Shown piece after piece: positions 19,450-33,560 of a stretch of DNA of 64,000 bases. The position numbers and the translations under genes are program-made. Below the pieces are notes generated by a model. The model was not told the origin of the DNA, did no database searches, and worked only from the letters and a program-made list of their open reading frames with translations. The DNA comes from Amoebidium appalachense. Its lineage: Eukaryota; Ichthyosporea. Location of the stretch: contig CAVNZM010000019.1 of NCBI GenBank assembly GCA_963693365.1, forward strand, positions 310,001 through 374,000. Reading direction: 5' to 3'. The number at the start of each line of letters is the position of its first letter. Within the stretch, counting starts at the first letter, position 1.

Positions 19450-21340
19450 TCACTCACTATCACTGTCCGCAATCACCACAACATCAACGGGCCCCTCGTG
19501 CTTCTGCAGGTGCGCGACCTTGCGGCGACGCCCCAGCCGCCCGCGCTGCACATACACGTCGAGCTGTGTCTGCCCCTTGATCTGCTCGCCGCGATCGGCC
19601 AGGGGCGTGTCGAGGCTGACAGTGCGCCCGAGGTCCAGGGGGCGGATGTTGGGGAACTTGTCCTGGATAGCGCCCAGCCAGACGGCCATCTCAATTGGCA
19701 CCCCGATGTCTGTGGGGACCACCACCTTGTCGTCAAGGGTGGACTGGAACAGCTGTCCCCTGCAGAAGCCGACGTACCAGCCCACAAAGTTGTTCATAAA
19801 CGTGTAGAGCTGCTGCGTGGTCATGTCCATCCAGCAGGTCAGCACGTGTCCGGTCCACAGGCGGATGCGCTCCTTGATGGCGCGCTGCAGCCCGTTGGTT
19901 GCCGCCGCAACCGACAACACATTGGTCGGGAACAGCACGCACACACCGGTAACGGCCATCACCATACTTGTGTACTTGCCGGCACAGCGCACTTCGTGGC
20001 CTTCCAACGTCCCCACACACATGGAGATGAATGCCCGAACCAGGCGCCGGAAGTCGGTGTTGTCAATGTACTTGGCATCGGCTGACTGCGGCCCCAGCTT
20101 GACGCGTTCGAGGGCGGCGACCAGGGGTGCGAGCGCCTCGTCCAGTGCGGTCTCGGCTGCCTGCTTGGGATCCTCAAGGGTTGCACGAGCCTCCGCAGCA
20201 GCGACAGCTTCAGCCTCTGCAGTGGCAAGAGTTGCCAAAAAGGCCGTGTACTTCCCGTCGTTGAGGTTGCGCATGAGACGCACAAACCCCTTCTCGATGT
20301 CAAGGGCCAGCCCACGGAAATCGCGAGCCAGCCAGCCCGAGTTCGCATCCGAGCCCATGATAGCGGCCATCCGAAAGCCCTCTGGTTTCAAAAGGTGATC
20401 TTGTTCGGTACGGCCACCGATGCTCTGTGGACAACAAGGTTAGCGATGAGTCTTTTTTTTTTTGCGGGTCATATATGGAGCCCTACAACGATGGATACCC
20501 CATATAACAGCGAAAGATTGATGAGCGAGCTAAACCTTACATGGGGAAGGGCGCAGGAGGCCATAAGAAGAGCAATTATCCGAAATAAATGGAAGAACAA
20601 CAAGGATTACCGAAGCAAAGCCATGCCATCAACCGGGGGGCGGCCAAGAATTTCATACAAGTTTACACGCCAAGCTTTTGAAACAATTGTAAAAAGCTTC
20701 AAACCATCAGGCAAACAAGCAGAAGAAATTGTTCGTGTGCGGCTGCAACAACGAGAGGGCGGGAAAAAGCAACGAATAGCACGTGGGGAAATTGATCTCT
20801 TAACCGATAAAGATGTAATCGAAGTGAAACATGTTCGTGGTTGGAAAGGTGCACTCGGACAAATTTTGGTGTACGGGTTGGAATTTCCAAAGCACACAAG
20901 AAGAATCCATCTCTTCGGGGAGGCGCCACCCAGCTATTACGCAGACGTCGTTGGCTGTCTACTGAGGTTTGGAATCTCCGTTTCCATAGAGCCCGGGGAA
21001 TGCGATATAGCAAAACTCAACGAGTACCTCAACAACTCACCTTCTCAACCACCCGGTACTGGTGGGCAGGCATCGCAGCAGGAACACCATTCTGCCCCTT
21101 GAACATGACCCTCACGAAGTCATTGTACCTCCGGTACCCCAGCAGCTTGAACACGGCGCGCCCGGAGATGGTCTCGGTGCTGTCCAGCAGGAACGGGTCC
21201 AGGAAGCGCAGCACCTTGACCACCACGTCGTCGCCCACGGTGCCCAACAGGCGCTCGAGCTCGGGGGAGATGGGAGGGAAGCCAGCCTCGCAGGCACCGG
21301 CAATGTTGAGGCGCTCGTAGATGGCGTAGGTGGAAGCCAT
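19450..21340 (-). CDS. Spliced BRO-N family gene B, SIM-tailed, 424 residues
   Basis: Exon 1 21340-21041 (100 codons, MASTYAIYERLN start, ends VVEK) with donor GTGAGT; intron 21040-20425; exon 2 20424-19450 after acceptor TCCACAG, starting SIGGRT. Phase 0, both frames intact. The BRO-N-like domain is split: ISGRAVFKLLGYRRYNDFVR in exon 1 and DHLLKPEGFRMAAIMGSDA...WLARDF in exon 2. Then an Ala/Glu-rich helical region, a conserved domain of about 190 residues with many Cys and aromatic residues, a basic RRRKV stretch and the acidic VDVVVIADSDSE tail, a likely SUMO-interacting motif. The intron carries an antisense nuclease ORF. Closest relative is E (47534-49430). Confidence 0.7.
20491..21102 (+). 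CDS. PD-(D/E)XK-like nuclease, antisense in the intron of gene B
   Basis: 203 residues from ATG 20491 (a CATATATGG stretch lies 20 bases upstream). Residues 10-70 look like a DNA-binding region, with a helix-rich start and GGRPRISYKFTRQAFETIV resembling phage/virus antirepressor domains. Residues 98-128 carry a nuclease-like core: E100, D102, E111-V-K113 (VIEVK), then GQ at 123-124. The chain ends inside exon 1 of the host gene on the other strand, overlapping it by 62 bases. The copy at 47772-48383 differs by only a few conservative changes and no frame break, so the product is under selection. Candidate homing endonuclease by location; activity not shown. Confidence 0.6.
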   Translation: MDTPYNSERLMSELNLTWGRAQEAIRRAIIRNKWKNNKDYRSKAMPSTGGRPRISYKFTRQAFETIVKSFKPSGKQAEEIVRVRLQQREGGKKQRIARGEIDLLTDKDVIEVKHVRGWKGALGQILVYGLEFPKHTRRIHLFGEAPPSYYADVVGCLLRFGISVSIEPGECDIAKLNEYLNNSPSQPPGTGGQASQQEHHSAP

Positions 21341-21722
21341 GGTCACTGGTTGTGTGTTGTGTGTGTACCGTAAAGGTGCTGGCTGTCCAGCGCTTGCTGT
21401 GTTTATATAGGGGGCATCCGGCGTTTCATTGGTTGTTCGCTTCATTGGTTGTAGGAGGAGAGGAATGGAATCCAGCATTCGATTGGAGAGAAGTGCAAAG
21501 AATACTGGTCCCAGATGATTGGGTCGATTTGTTCGGCGCTACGTGCACTTTTTACACATATGCTGCATGCCATTCCCCTAACCAATCGAATGCTGCATTC
21601 CACCCCCTCCTTCTACACCCAATGAAGCGCCGTTTTACGGTGCTCACACACCCGTCACAACCCCTGTAACTCCAAAGTGCCAACTTTTCAATTCTAAATT
21701 ATAATAGCGCTATCATCAGTAG
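21341..21722 (-). promoter_or_regulatory. Type-1 promoter of gene B
   Basis: TATATAAAC (minus; plus 21401-21409), tandem ATTGG boxes facing the gene at 21428 and 21446, and CCAATCG boxes at 21583. Same layout as upstream of genes A and C. Bounded by AGCGCTA (21707) and the TG array. Confidence 0.6.
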
Positions 21723-21723
21723 T

Positions 21724-23215
<1,492 letters not shown>

Positions 23216-23221
23216 GTGGGG

Positions 23222-23266
<45 letters not shown>

Positions 23267-23309
23267 GGAGGGGGGAAGCACAAAGATATACACACGGGCG
23301 TGGGGGGGG

Positions 23310-23346
<37 letters not shown>

Positions 23347-23645
23347 GGATTTGGGGATGGGGGAAGGGGGTGTGTGTGTGTGTGTTTTGGGGGGGAGGGG
23401 TGTGTGTGTGTGTGTGTTTTGGTGGGGGGGGGGGAGGGTTTTTTTTTTTTTTTTGGGGGGCAGGGGGATATGGGGGCACAAAAGCACATACACACGGGCG
23501 GGGGGGGGGGGACTCTGCCGGGCGAGGACTCCTGTTCAGACCGAACCGGACCAGACTGCGGTCCAAAGGGGTCGGACCGGACCGGAAGGGGGTGTTTTAA
23601 TGCATTTTTACAACCACGTTTTCACTTCGCCAAGCCCGTTGGCCT
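23216..23645. repeat. G/T-rich low-complexity sequence
   Basis: Short TG tracts separated by G-runs, with a twice repeated CACAAA...CACACGGGCG block (about 23278 and 23477). From 23515 to 23645 there is unique sequence with a GGTCCAAA/GGACCGGA-rich part. No gene seen. Confidence 0.7.
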
Positions 23646-23647
23646 TA

Positions 23648-25319
23648 TCAAGCACACACCAGATTCCCGAGAAAGTACCCTCTTGCCTTATGGCACGGAT
23701 AGCCGGGCTTTCCTAAACGGTTCCTAGGGAATTTCACAGCATAAACTTCCCCTTTTTTATGGCGCATCACCTCTATCTTGTCTATAGCCCTAAAATACAC
23801 AGTTACCTGCTTGCCCAAAAACCTAGCTACTTCATCCGTAGACAGAGGCGCTCGTGCGAAAGTCCTGCTCTCACTGCTAGCCTTCTTGTGGAACAGGTCC
23901 CTGAGGTGACGAAGAAGATAGACCGCACCACAGGGGGCCGATTCCTTGAGCCGATTGAAGAATTTGCTAACTAGCCGCTCCCTGTGAGTGGGCGTCCTCT
24001 TGGTGCGCTTAGCACTTCTGGTGTCGGCGGCGCGGGTGTCCGAAGCAGGGCGCTTTTGGGGTGCTGTGTGCTGCGCGTCGGCCTTGGCGAGAAGCCCCTG
24101 GATCTCGTCGACAACCCGTTTTCCTTTGGCGCGGACGATATCCGTGTCCGTGCTATCCCGCACGCCGTCGACCAGTAGGATGAGGCTCTCCAGTGTCTGC
24201 TGATAAAATACAAGGATGCGGTTGACGCCGCGTTCGTCGTAGACGGGGTTGTCATAAATTTCATCGCGGTAGGCCCGCTCGAACCCTCGGGCACTGCTGA
24301 TAATATCTTGTAGCCGTTTCAGTTTATCCTCTTGCGCGGCACGCCGTTCCTCTGTCACTGTGCTCTCCTGTTCGTGTTCCGTCTCCTTTACACCCATCTC
24401 CTCGTTATCACAGTCGTTACACAACGGATGATCCTCCCCGTGTCCCTCAGGCATTTGGGTCTCCCCGCCCCCGTCCGCCTCGACCATTTCCCCGTCTGCC
24501 CCCGTCCCTCCATCCCTGTCTGCCCCGTCCACGACCTCCGCCACATCCACGATATTCGCCACATGCCCCCTCTCGGCATCCATCACCGTCTCCTGTTCCC
24601 TCTGTTCGTTTGTTCCCATCCTTCTCAGTTCTATCTCGAGGCGTGTATTTTGTATACGGAGTTCCATCATCCTCTCGTCGTGCCGACGCTTCATCTCGCG
24701 CTCGTCGTGCTCAAGTTGGAGTTTTAATTTAAACTCCTCGTGTTGAAAACCCGCTACTTTCGCGGCGAGTGCAGTCGCTTCTGCCTGCTTCGCCGCTACG
24801 TGCAGTATGGAGTGGTAGTTGTGCTCGTCGCCAGGCTCACCGTGGTGTACAGCCTGCTCGTAGTTAGGCAGGGGGGGTGGCAACAAGAGTGGGTTCTGTT
24901 TACCCGCTGTCGACGCACTCGCGTTGTTTGCAGAGACGTCATGTGTGGGGTTTTGGTGGGGCGCAAGGGTGGCCGGGTGGGCGGCGTCGTGTGATTCTTT
25001 CGCGCATTTGAACTACTTGGTCCACTTGGGTCTGAGAGGCGCCTATCGCGCGGAAGAAGCGCTCGCCGTCTGCCTCTAAAAACTCCGCGGATGTGGCGCT
25101 CTCGGTGGCCATTAACATTTGGCTGATTGTGTCCGCAGGGGCAAAGTAATAGTGGGAGCCACGTGCACCCGAGACCGTGGTAAACAGAGCACGATTCCGC
25201 TGCAGCATCAGTTTCATGGCCTTTATTGCCGTGCTCCGCATTCCGTTATAAGCTACGGTAAAGCAGTCGACGACGTCGAATTCTCCATTTTTTTTTTCGT
25301 ACTTCAAACAATTTTCCAT
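23648..25319 (-). CDS. BRO-N-like coiled-coil protein, one frame break
   Basis: Starts at ATG 25319 ([20 protein letters not shown]). The first 110 residues include [19 protein letters not shown], a possible second half of a BRO-N-type domain (weak). The frame shifts once between 24960 and 25010. The main part then has a strongly charged coiled coil (about 24720-24600: [19 protein letters not shown]), an acidic Gly/Asp-rich linker, a helical middle region ([19 protein letters not shown]), a basic KRTKRTP stretch (likely nuclear signal) and a C-terminal domain of about 110 residues ([20 protein letters not shown]). I do not recognise that domain. The layout, DNA-binding head, coiled coil and tail, is common in BRO-like proteins of large viruses. 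Confidence 0.5.
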
Positions 25320-25985
25320 TACTTCTGATGAAATGGAGAAGAGATGTCATCGTGCAGTACAGCATCGCGCAGATTCGAAACTACAGAGACTGTGCCGATC
25401 AGCAGCCACCGTGATGGTCCATATTATATCGCTCATCAAAGGTTTGTCACGAACCCCGCAGTCCCATTGGCTGCACTAACGATTGTTTGTCTACACACAC
25501 ACATATATATATATACATGTACCTGTCTCTACATAGTATAACATCGGCATACATAGTGTACTTTTACATCCATACTAATGTTTATATTTAAAATATAAGT
25601 ATATATGTTTATAAGGTAGAAAGTAATAAAAAGCCCAATGTTTAACGTGCACCCGAGACCGTGGTTTCTTTTTCAAACAGAGCACGATTCCGATGCAGCA
25701 TCAGTTTCCGGGTCTTTATTGCCGTGCTCCGAATTCCGTTATAAGCTACGGTAAAGCAGTCGACGACGTCGAATTCTCCATTTTTTTTTTTCGTACTTCA
25801 AACGATTTTCCATTACTTCTGATGAAATGGAGAAGAGATGTCATCGTGCAGTACAGCATCGCGCAGATTCGAAACTACAGAGACTGTGCCGATCAGCAGC
25901 CACCGTGATGGTCCATATTATATCGATCATCAAAGGTTTGACACGAACCCCGCAGTCCCATTGGCTGCACTAACGATTGTTTTGT
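25160..25985. repeat. Tandem duplication of the 5' end of the coiled-coil gene
   Basis: About 335 bases (25167-25497) recur almost unchanged at 25650-25981, covering the first 50 codons and the promoter side of the gene. A 150-base AT-rich stretch with TATATATATA lies between them. The second copy has no downstream coding region, so it is a promoter plus start remnant. Confidence 0.75.
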
Positions 25986-26035
25986 ACAGTTGACCTACCA
26001 TCCTTTCCTACACCACACCCCCCCCCCCCCACACA

Positions 26036-26077
<42 letters not shown>

Positions 26078-26142
26078 GTGTATCAACGTATTTTCCATTA
26101 CATTGTGTGTGTGTGTGTGTGTGTGCGTGTGTGTGTGTGTGT

Positions 26143-26943
26143 GTGCATAGCGCTAGAGTTGTGTAGCGCTGAAAGCGCATATTTATGAAGGCGCTCCCAT
26201 CAGTGAGTTGGGTTGCACTCACCGACTATCCAATCAAATCACTGCAATGACTTCATCGGCAATTTCATTATTCAAACTGTCGGGATGCGCGCGATTTGAT
26301 TGGTGAGTTGATGAGTTGCTACAGAAACCGACTTTCCATACCCCACACACCACACACCATGCACCTACATGTATACGTATGTTACAGTATCATTCTTGCA
26401 TATGTAGGTATCTATATAAATATAAATATATATATATATATTAAAATCAAATAAAAGACATATGAACTTCACTTTTGTAAATATTTATTTATATATTTAT
26501 ATTAAATGAACATTGAAGTAGTCTTCCAAGTATAGCAACCCAGTCATCCGATGTAGTATCACTACATGATCCTTTTGGAAGAAGGTTAGAAGAATATGAA
26601 AAGGTCAGTGTATACAAATAAAAATTAGAATACAAAGAAATGTATATATATATATTATGTGTATATAAGTATACATATGTATAAAAATATGTACGCTTGT
26701 ATGTATATGTGTATGATATATATAGATGTATGTGTGTGTGGTGTGTGGGGTATGAAAAGTCGGTTTCTGTAGCAACTCATCAACTCACCAATCAAATCGC
26801 GCGCATCCCGACAGTTTGAATAATGAAATTGCCGATGAAGTCATTGCAGTGATTTGATTGGATAGTCGGTGAGTGCAACCCAACTCACTGATGGGAGCGC
26901 CTTCATAATTCGCTTTCAGCGCTACACAACTCTAGCGCTATGC
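26143..26943. mobile_element. Inverted-repeat element with AT-rich core
   Basis: Arms of about 215 bases (26143-26360 and, inverted, 26728-26943) are nearly perfect complements. Each runs from an AGCGCTAGAGTTGTGTAGCGCT end through CCAATCAAATC boxes to CACACACCACACACC. The 370-base core is AT-rich with TATATA runs and has no ORF. This fits a foldback/MITE-like non-autonomous element or a large replication hairpin. Degraded copies lie at 28787-29165 and 4690-4980. Confidence 0.65.
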
Positions 26944-27290
26944 ACACACACACACACACGCACACACACAAGGCCGGTTCCCCCCCCATCACCCCCGAGC
27001 TTGAGCAGCTGCTGGGCACTGTAAGGGACGATGTGGTTGCTAAGATGCTGCGCTTTCTGGACCCCTTTCTGCATGACAACACCGAGACCATCTCTGGGCG
27101 CGCCATTTTTGGGCTGTTGGGGTATGGCAACTAAACAGTTGTGCGCGCATTCAGGGTGTGAAAAGTTCCATCGTCGGCCTACTGGCAACTACTTGCCGTT
27201 GAGATGGAGGTGTGTTCTGTTTCAATTGCTTTGAACTATTGACGTAATAATTGTCAGCCAGTTGGGCTGTCAATTGTCTGATTGGTTGTG
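26944..27290 (+). pseudogene. Remnant BRO-N exon 1 with intron start
   Basis: CA repeat runs directly into codons for the exon-1 module from its residue 20 (PITPELEQLLGTV ... ISGRAIFGLLGYGN), so the promoter and first 20 codons are replaced by repeat. A TAA follows at 27134. GAGATGGAG with donor GTGTGT stands at 27201-27215, followed by the same CAATTGTCTGATTGG repeat as in the intron of gene D. No exon 2. Confidence 0.7.
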
Positions 27291-27419
27291 TGATTAATTT
27301 TCTTGGTCATGCATATGGTCTAGAACCATGGTTGTAAAAGGCAACGACAATAAAGCACAGCAAAATATAAAAACACGGGAGCAATGGGAGCCCAATGCGC
27401 GTTACTATGTTAACACAGA

Positions 27420-30200
<2,781 letters not shown>

Positions 30201-30204
30201 GCAC

Positions 30205-30615
30205 TACTTACGGATGATAGCGCTATTATATATTAGAATGGAAAAGTTGGCACTTTGGAGTTACATTGGGTTTGTGACAGGTGTGTGAGCACCGTAAAGC
30301 GGTGCTTCATTGGGTGTAGAAGGAATGCAGCATTCGATTGGAGAGGAGAATGGCATGCAGCATATGTGTAGAAAGTGCATGTAGCGCCGAACAAATCGAC
30401 CCAATCATCTGGGACCAGTATTTCTCCCCAATCCTCTCCAATCAAATGCTGGATTCCATTCCTCTCCTCCTACAACCAATGAAGCGTACAACCAATGAAG
30501 CGTAGGCAGCCCCCTATATGACACAGCAACTCGCGCTGGACAGTCAGTACCTTTACGGTACACACACAGCACACAACCCCCAAACTCCAAAGCGCCAACT
30601 CTTCCACCAGCGACC
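30205..30615 (+). promoter_or_regulatory. Type-1 promoter of gene C
   Basis: AGCGCTA motif at 30221 next to the CA tract, ATTGG and CCAAT boxes (30330, 30402, 30415, 30438, 30475, 30490), and a weak CTATATGA box near 30513. Collinear with the promoters of A and B. Confidence 0.6.
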
Positions 30616-30914
30616 ATGGCTTCCACCTACGCCATCTACGAGCGCCTAGACATTGCCGGCGCCCGCGAGGCCGGTTTCCCCCCATCACCCCCGAGCTTGA
30701 GCAGCTGCTGGGCACCGTGGGGGACGATGTGGTGGCGAAGGTGCTGCGTTTTCTCGACCCATTCCTGTTGGACAGCACCGAGACCATCTCAGGGCGTGCT
30801 GTGTTTGGCCTGCTGGGTTACAGCGACTACAGGGAGTTTGTTAGGATCATGTTTAGGGGGCGCGACCATAAAGATGGCCTTCTCAATCCATCATTATTCA
30901 ATGTCGTGGAGATG
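30616..30914 (+). pseudogene. BRO-N gene C, exon 1 only
   Basis: ATG 30616 opens MASTYAIYERLDIAGA. One base is missing in a C run near 30685, then the normal frame continues (VGDDVVAKVLRFLDPFLLD ... LLGYSDYREFVRIMF) to GAGATG and donor GTAAGC at 30915. With one base restored in length the exon would have the usual 300 bases. No exon 2 follows: an LTR retrotransposon lies where the acceptor should be, and degraded sequence follows it. Its intron array matches that of gene F, which keeps its exon 2. Confidence 0.65.
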
Positions 30915-30930
30915 GTAAGCGTTTGCTACG

Positions 30931-31482
30931 TTTTGTGGTGGCCTGGCTCAAAAGCCCCCTGTTCTATTTTTGGCAAGCTTCGGACTCTGGTTTCTATTTA
31001 TAGTCCATGTTGACGTCATCACTTTTGTGGTGGCCTGGCTCAAAAGCCCCCTGTTCTATTTTTGGCAAGCTTCGGACTCTGGTTTCTATTTATAGTCCAT
31101 GTTGACGTCATCACTTTTGTGGTGGCCTGGCTCAAAAGCCCCCTGTTCTATTTTTGGCAAGCTTCGGACTCTGTTTTCTATTTATAGTCCATGTTGACGT
31201 CATCACTTTTGTGGTGGCCTGGCTCAAAAGCCCCCTGTTCTATTTTTGGTAAGCTTCGGACTCTGGTTTCTATTTATAGTCCATGTTGACGTCATCACTT
31301 TTGTGGTGGCCTGGCTCAAAAGCCCCCTGTTCTATTTTTGGCAAGCTTCGGACTTTGGTTTCTATTTATAGTCCATGTTGACGTCATCACTTTTGTGGTG
31401 GCCTGGCTCAAAAGCCCCCTGTTCTATTTTTGGCAAGCTTCGGACTTTGGTTTCTATTTATAGTCCATGCAATTCTAGTTGC
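30931..31482 (+). repeat. Six 92-bp tandem repeats in the intron of gene C
   Basis: Units start TTTTGTGGTGGCCTGGCTC at 30931, 31023, 31115, 31207, 31299 and 31391, exactly 92 bases apart and almost identical. Five contain TTGACGTCATCAC (CRE) and all contain TATTTATAG. A strongly gapped version with the same units fills the intron of gene F at 39415-39680. Confidence 0.9.
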
Positions 31483-31498
31483 TAACACAAAGACTGTT

Positions 31499-32672
31499 TG
31501 TAAACAGTTGGACTAGCTAGGATAAGGCAGAGTACAACTGAATCAAAATAAAGACAGAGAACGGGTAGAAAGGCACACGCGGCCAGGTTGCTTTTACTAT
31601 GGGCCGACTCAGTCTGTCTCAGACTTCACTGATGTGATCCCCGTACTGGGACGGCTTTGTTATATAGCCCCCAGGTTTCGGATCAAGGCCCAGGATTGGT
31701 TCATCCGCGGCCAGCGCGGGTGGCAACATGCCATTCGTGATTCTGGTGCGGTCCGAGCCAGTCAGACCTTTGTCCTATTTATGCAAACCTCTTATTGGTT
31801 CAATTCGTTTATGTGGTATGCAGCTGAAGAACCATATATGGTTCAATTCTTAGGTCAGAGTGAGTCCTATTGGTGTGGACATAATATTTATGTGATATTC
31901 ATGACAAAGAACGAATTGTGTGCTAGTAGATCACATTCTTTAGTAAACATGTACAGTTCATGTGTACAGTTGTTTACACTCCCCCCCTTGTCGGGAGCCT
32001 GGTGGTGTCGTTAGGCAAGCAAACCACCAGGCTGAGAGGCGATAAACAACCTTCAGCGAGAATTCTTGTGCGCCGAGCTGCTGGGCAGAACAGAGCAAGG
32101 ATGGTTGAATAGAGTTGTGCACGTCTATGAGCACTTCTTCGTTTGCCAAAACGTAAATTCATGCAGCATTCTTCTGTGCGTTCATTTTCGTGGCGAAGAT
32201 TGTTGCAGTGTTCGTGCGAATTGTTCGCTTCGTCTCTGTGCTTGGCTTTTTCTGTAGAAGTAATATTTTCCTTTTTGGGAATTTTTCCTTTTTAGGATAC
32301 TCCCGCAGATTCGTTTTCAATTGCGAGTAATTTGGTTGTGTGGATGAATGATCATACCAAGCATTCGATAATGAATATAACTCAAGCCTTAGGTCACTTC
32401 GTAGCTCAGGTAGTGGTGGATAGCTTCAAGGCTTAGCCGCTGCTCCTTATCCCGGTTCTACCTTAAGACTGTAAGGCGAGTCGCCATGGCCAGAAAAGCC
32501 ACTTCTTTCATGAACAAATAGCACTTCTTTCCTTTCAGCTTTAACCCTGCATCATCGGAGCTGGGAAAAACAGAATAAAAATGCCCTTAGTGTTCTTCGT
32601 TGGGTGACATAAAGAAATCTATCAGCCCGTTAGAACCATTAAAAACCCGGTTCATAATTCATAAGTCTATGA
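31499..32672 (-). mobile_element. 3' end of an LTR retrotransposon
   Basis: A 480-base LTR (31499-31978) has the ends TGTAAACA...TGTTTACA. Read on the minus strand it is preceded by a polypurine tract (31979-31988, about ten purines), as a 3' LTR should be. A TATATAAC lies inside the LTR (plus 31658-31666). The 690 bases to 32672 are internal sequence without a recognisable ORF; it stops abruptly at GC-rich sequence. The insertion point is in the intron of gene C, just before the expected acceptor (compare AAAGACTGT at 31489-31497 with 39694-39702). Confidence 0.65.
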
Positions 32673-33560
32673 AAAACACGGCGGGGGGGCGCGGGGGGCG
32701 CGGCGGGACCCGGGGGGGGGCGCCGGGGCGGAGGGGCGCCGCGCGCGGGCGGGCGGGGCGGCGCCGCGGAGCGGCGCGGGGGGGGCCCCGGGGCGCCGGC
32801 CGGCCGGGCGGCGCGCCCGGGGGGGCGCGCACCCCGCCGGGCGGGCGGGCGGGCGAGACAGCGCCGAACGGTGGGCGCGAGAGGGGACACACGCAGACGC
32901 CCGCACAGCGCGGGCAGGACCGAGGTGGAGGTGGACGGGAGCGGGCGCCGCGCCGAGCCGACGGGGCGCGGAGCGGGCGGGGAGGGGCGGGCAGCGGCGG
33001 CGGGGAGGCGAGAGGAGGACGCGGCACGGGGCGGGGGGCGGAGCGCGGGAGGACGACACCGGGCGGCGGGGGGGGCGAGAAGGCGAGGGTCAGACCCAGG
33101 CGGAAGCGCGCCCAGCAGCGCGATGGGAGCGACAAGCGGGCGCGGCACGAAGGAGACCTCCGCGACCGAGGTGGGAAACAGGCGGGAGATGGGCCCGCGG
33201 AGCGGGGCACCGGCAGCGGCGAAGTGGTCGCGAGGTCCGACCGCAGAACGAGGGAGACGAGCGCAGGGCGGAAGCGGGCAAGGCCGACTCGGCGGTGGTG
33301 GCAACGACGTGGGGGCACGGACGCGCATGGCAAGTCGATGGACTCGGGCCCCCGGATGTCGACGCGGATGCGGGTGTCGCTGCTGGCGAGGTCGGCCCGT
33401 GCCGGGAGCGCGCGGCAGACGAGCGCGGCGCGGCGCGAGGAAGCGAAGGAAGGAGCAGAGTGCACAAGCAGGTAGTGGTGCCGAAGACCAGCTGTTGTGC
33501 GCTGGGGGAAGGGTGGACAGATCGGCGCCCAGTGGATGGGTGGTGACTGCAAATGGCCGC
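32673..33560 (-). pseudogene. Degraded GC-rich copy of the F-box gene
   Basis: 33290-33540 clearly matches 11600-11850 (AAGACCAGCTGTTGTGCGCTG is shared at 33486), and 33070-33200 matches 11330-11450. Left of this the copy has become almost pure G and C. Losses greatly outnumber gains, and A/T bases are lost preferentially. Long frames here are by-products of high GC. Confidence 0.6.

Noticed and set aside
32400-32480. tRNA-like words (GTAGCTCAGGTAG, GGTTCTA)
   Set aside because: No cloverleaf can be drawn: acceptor and anticodon stems do not pair, and the region is internal retrotransposon sequence.
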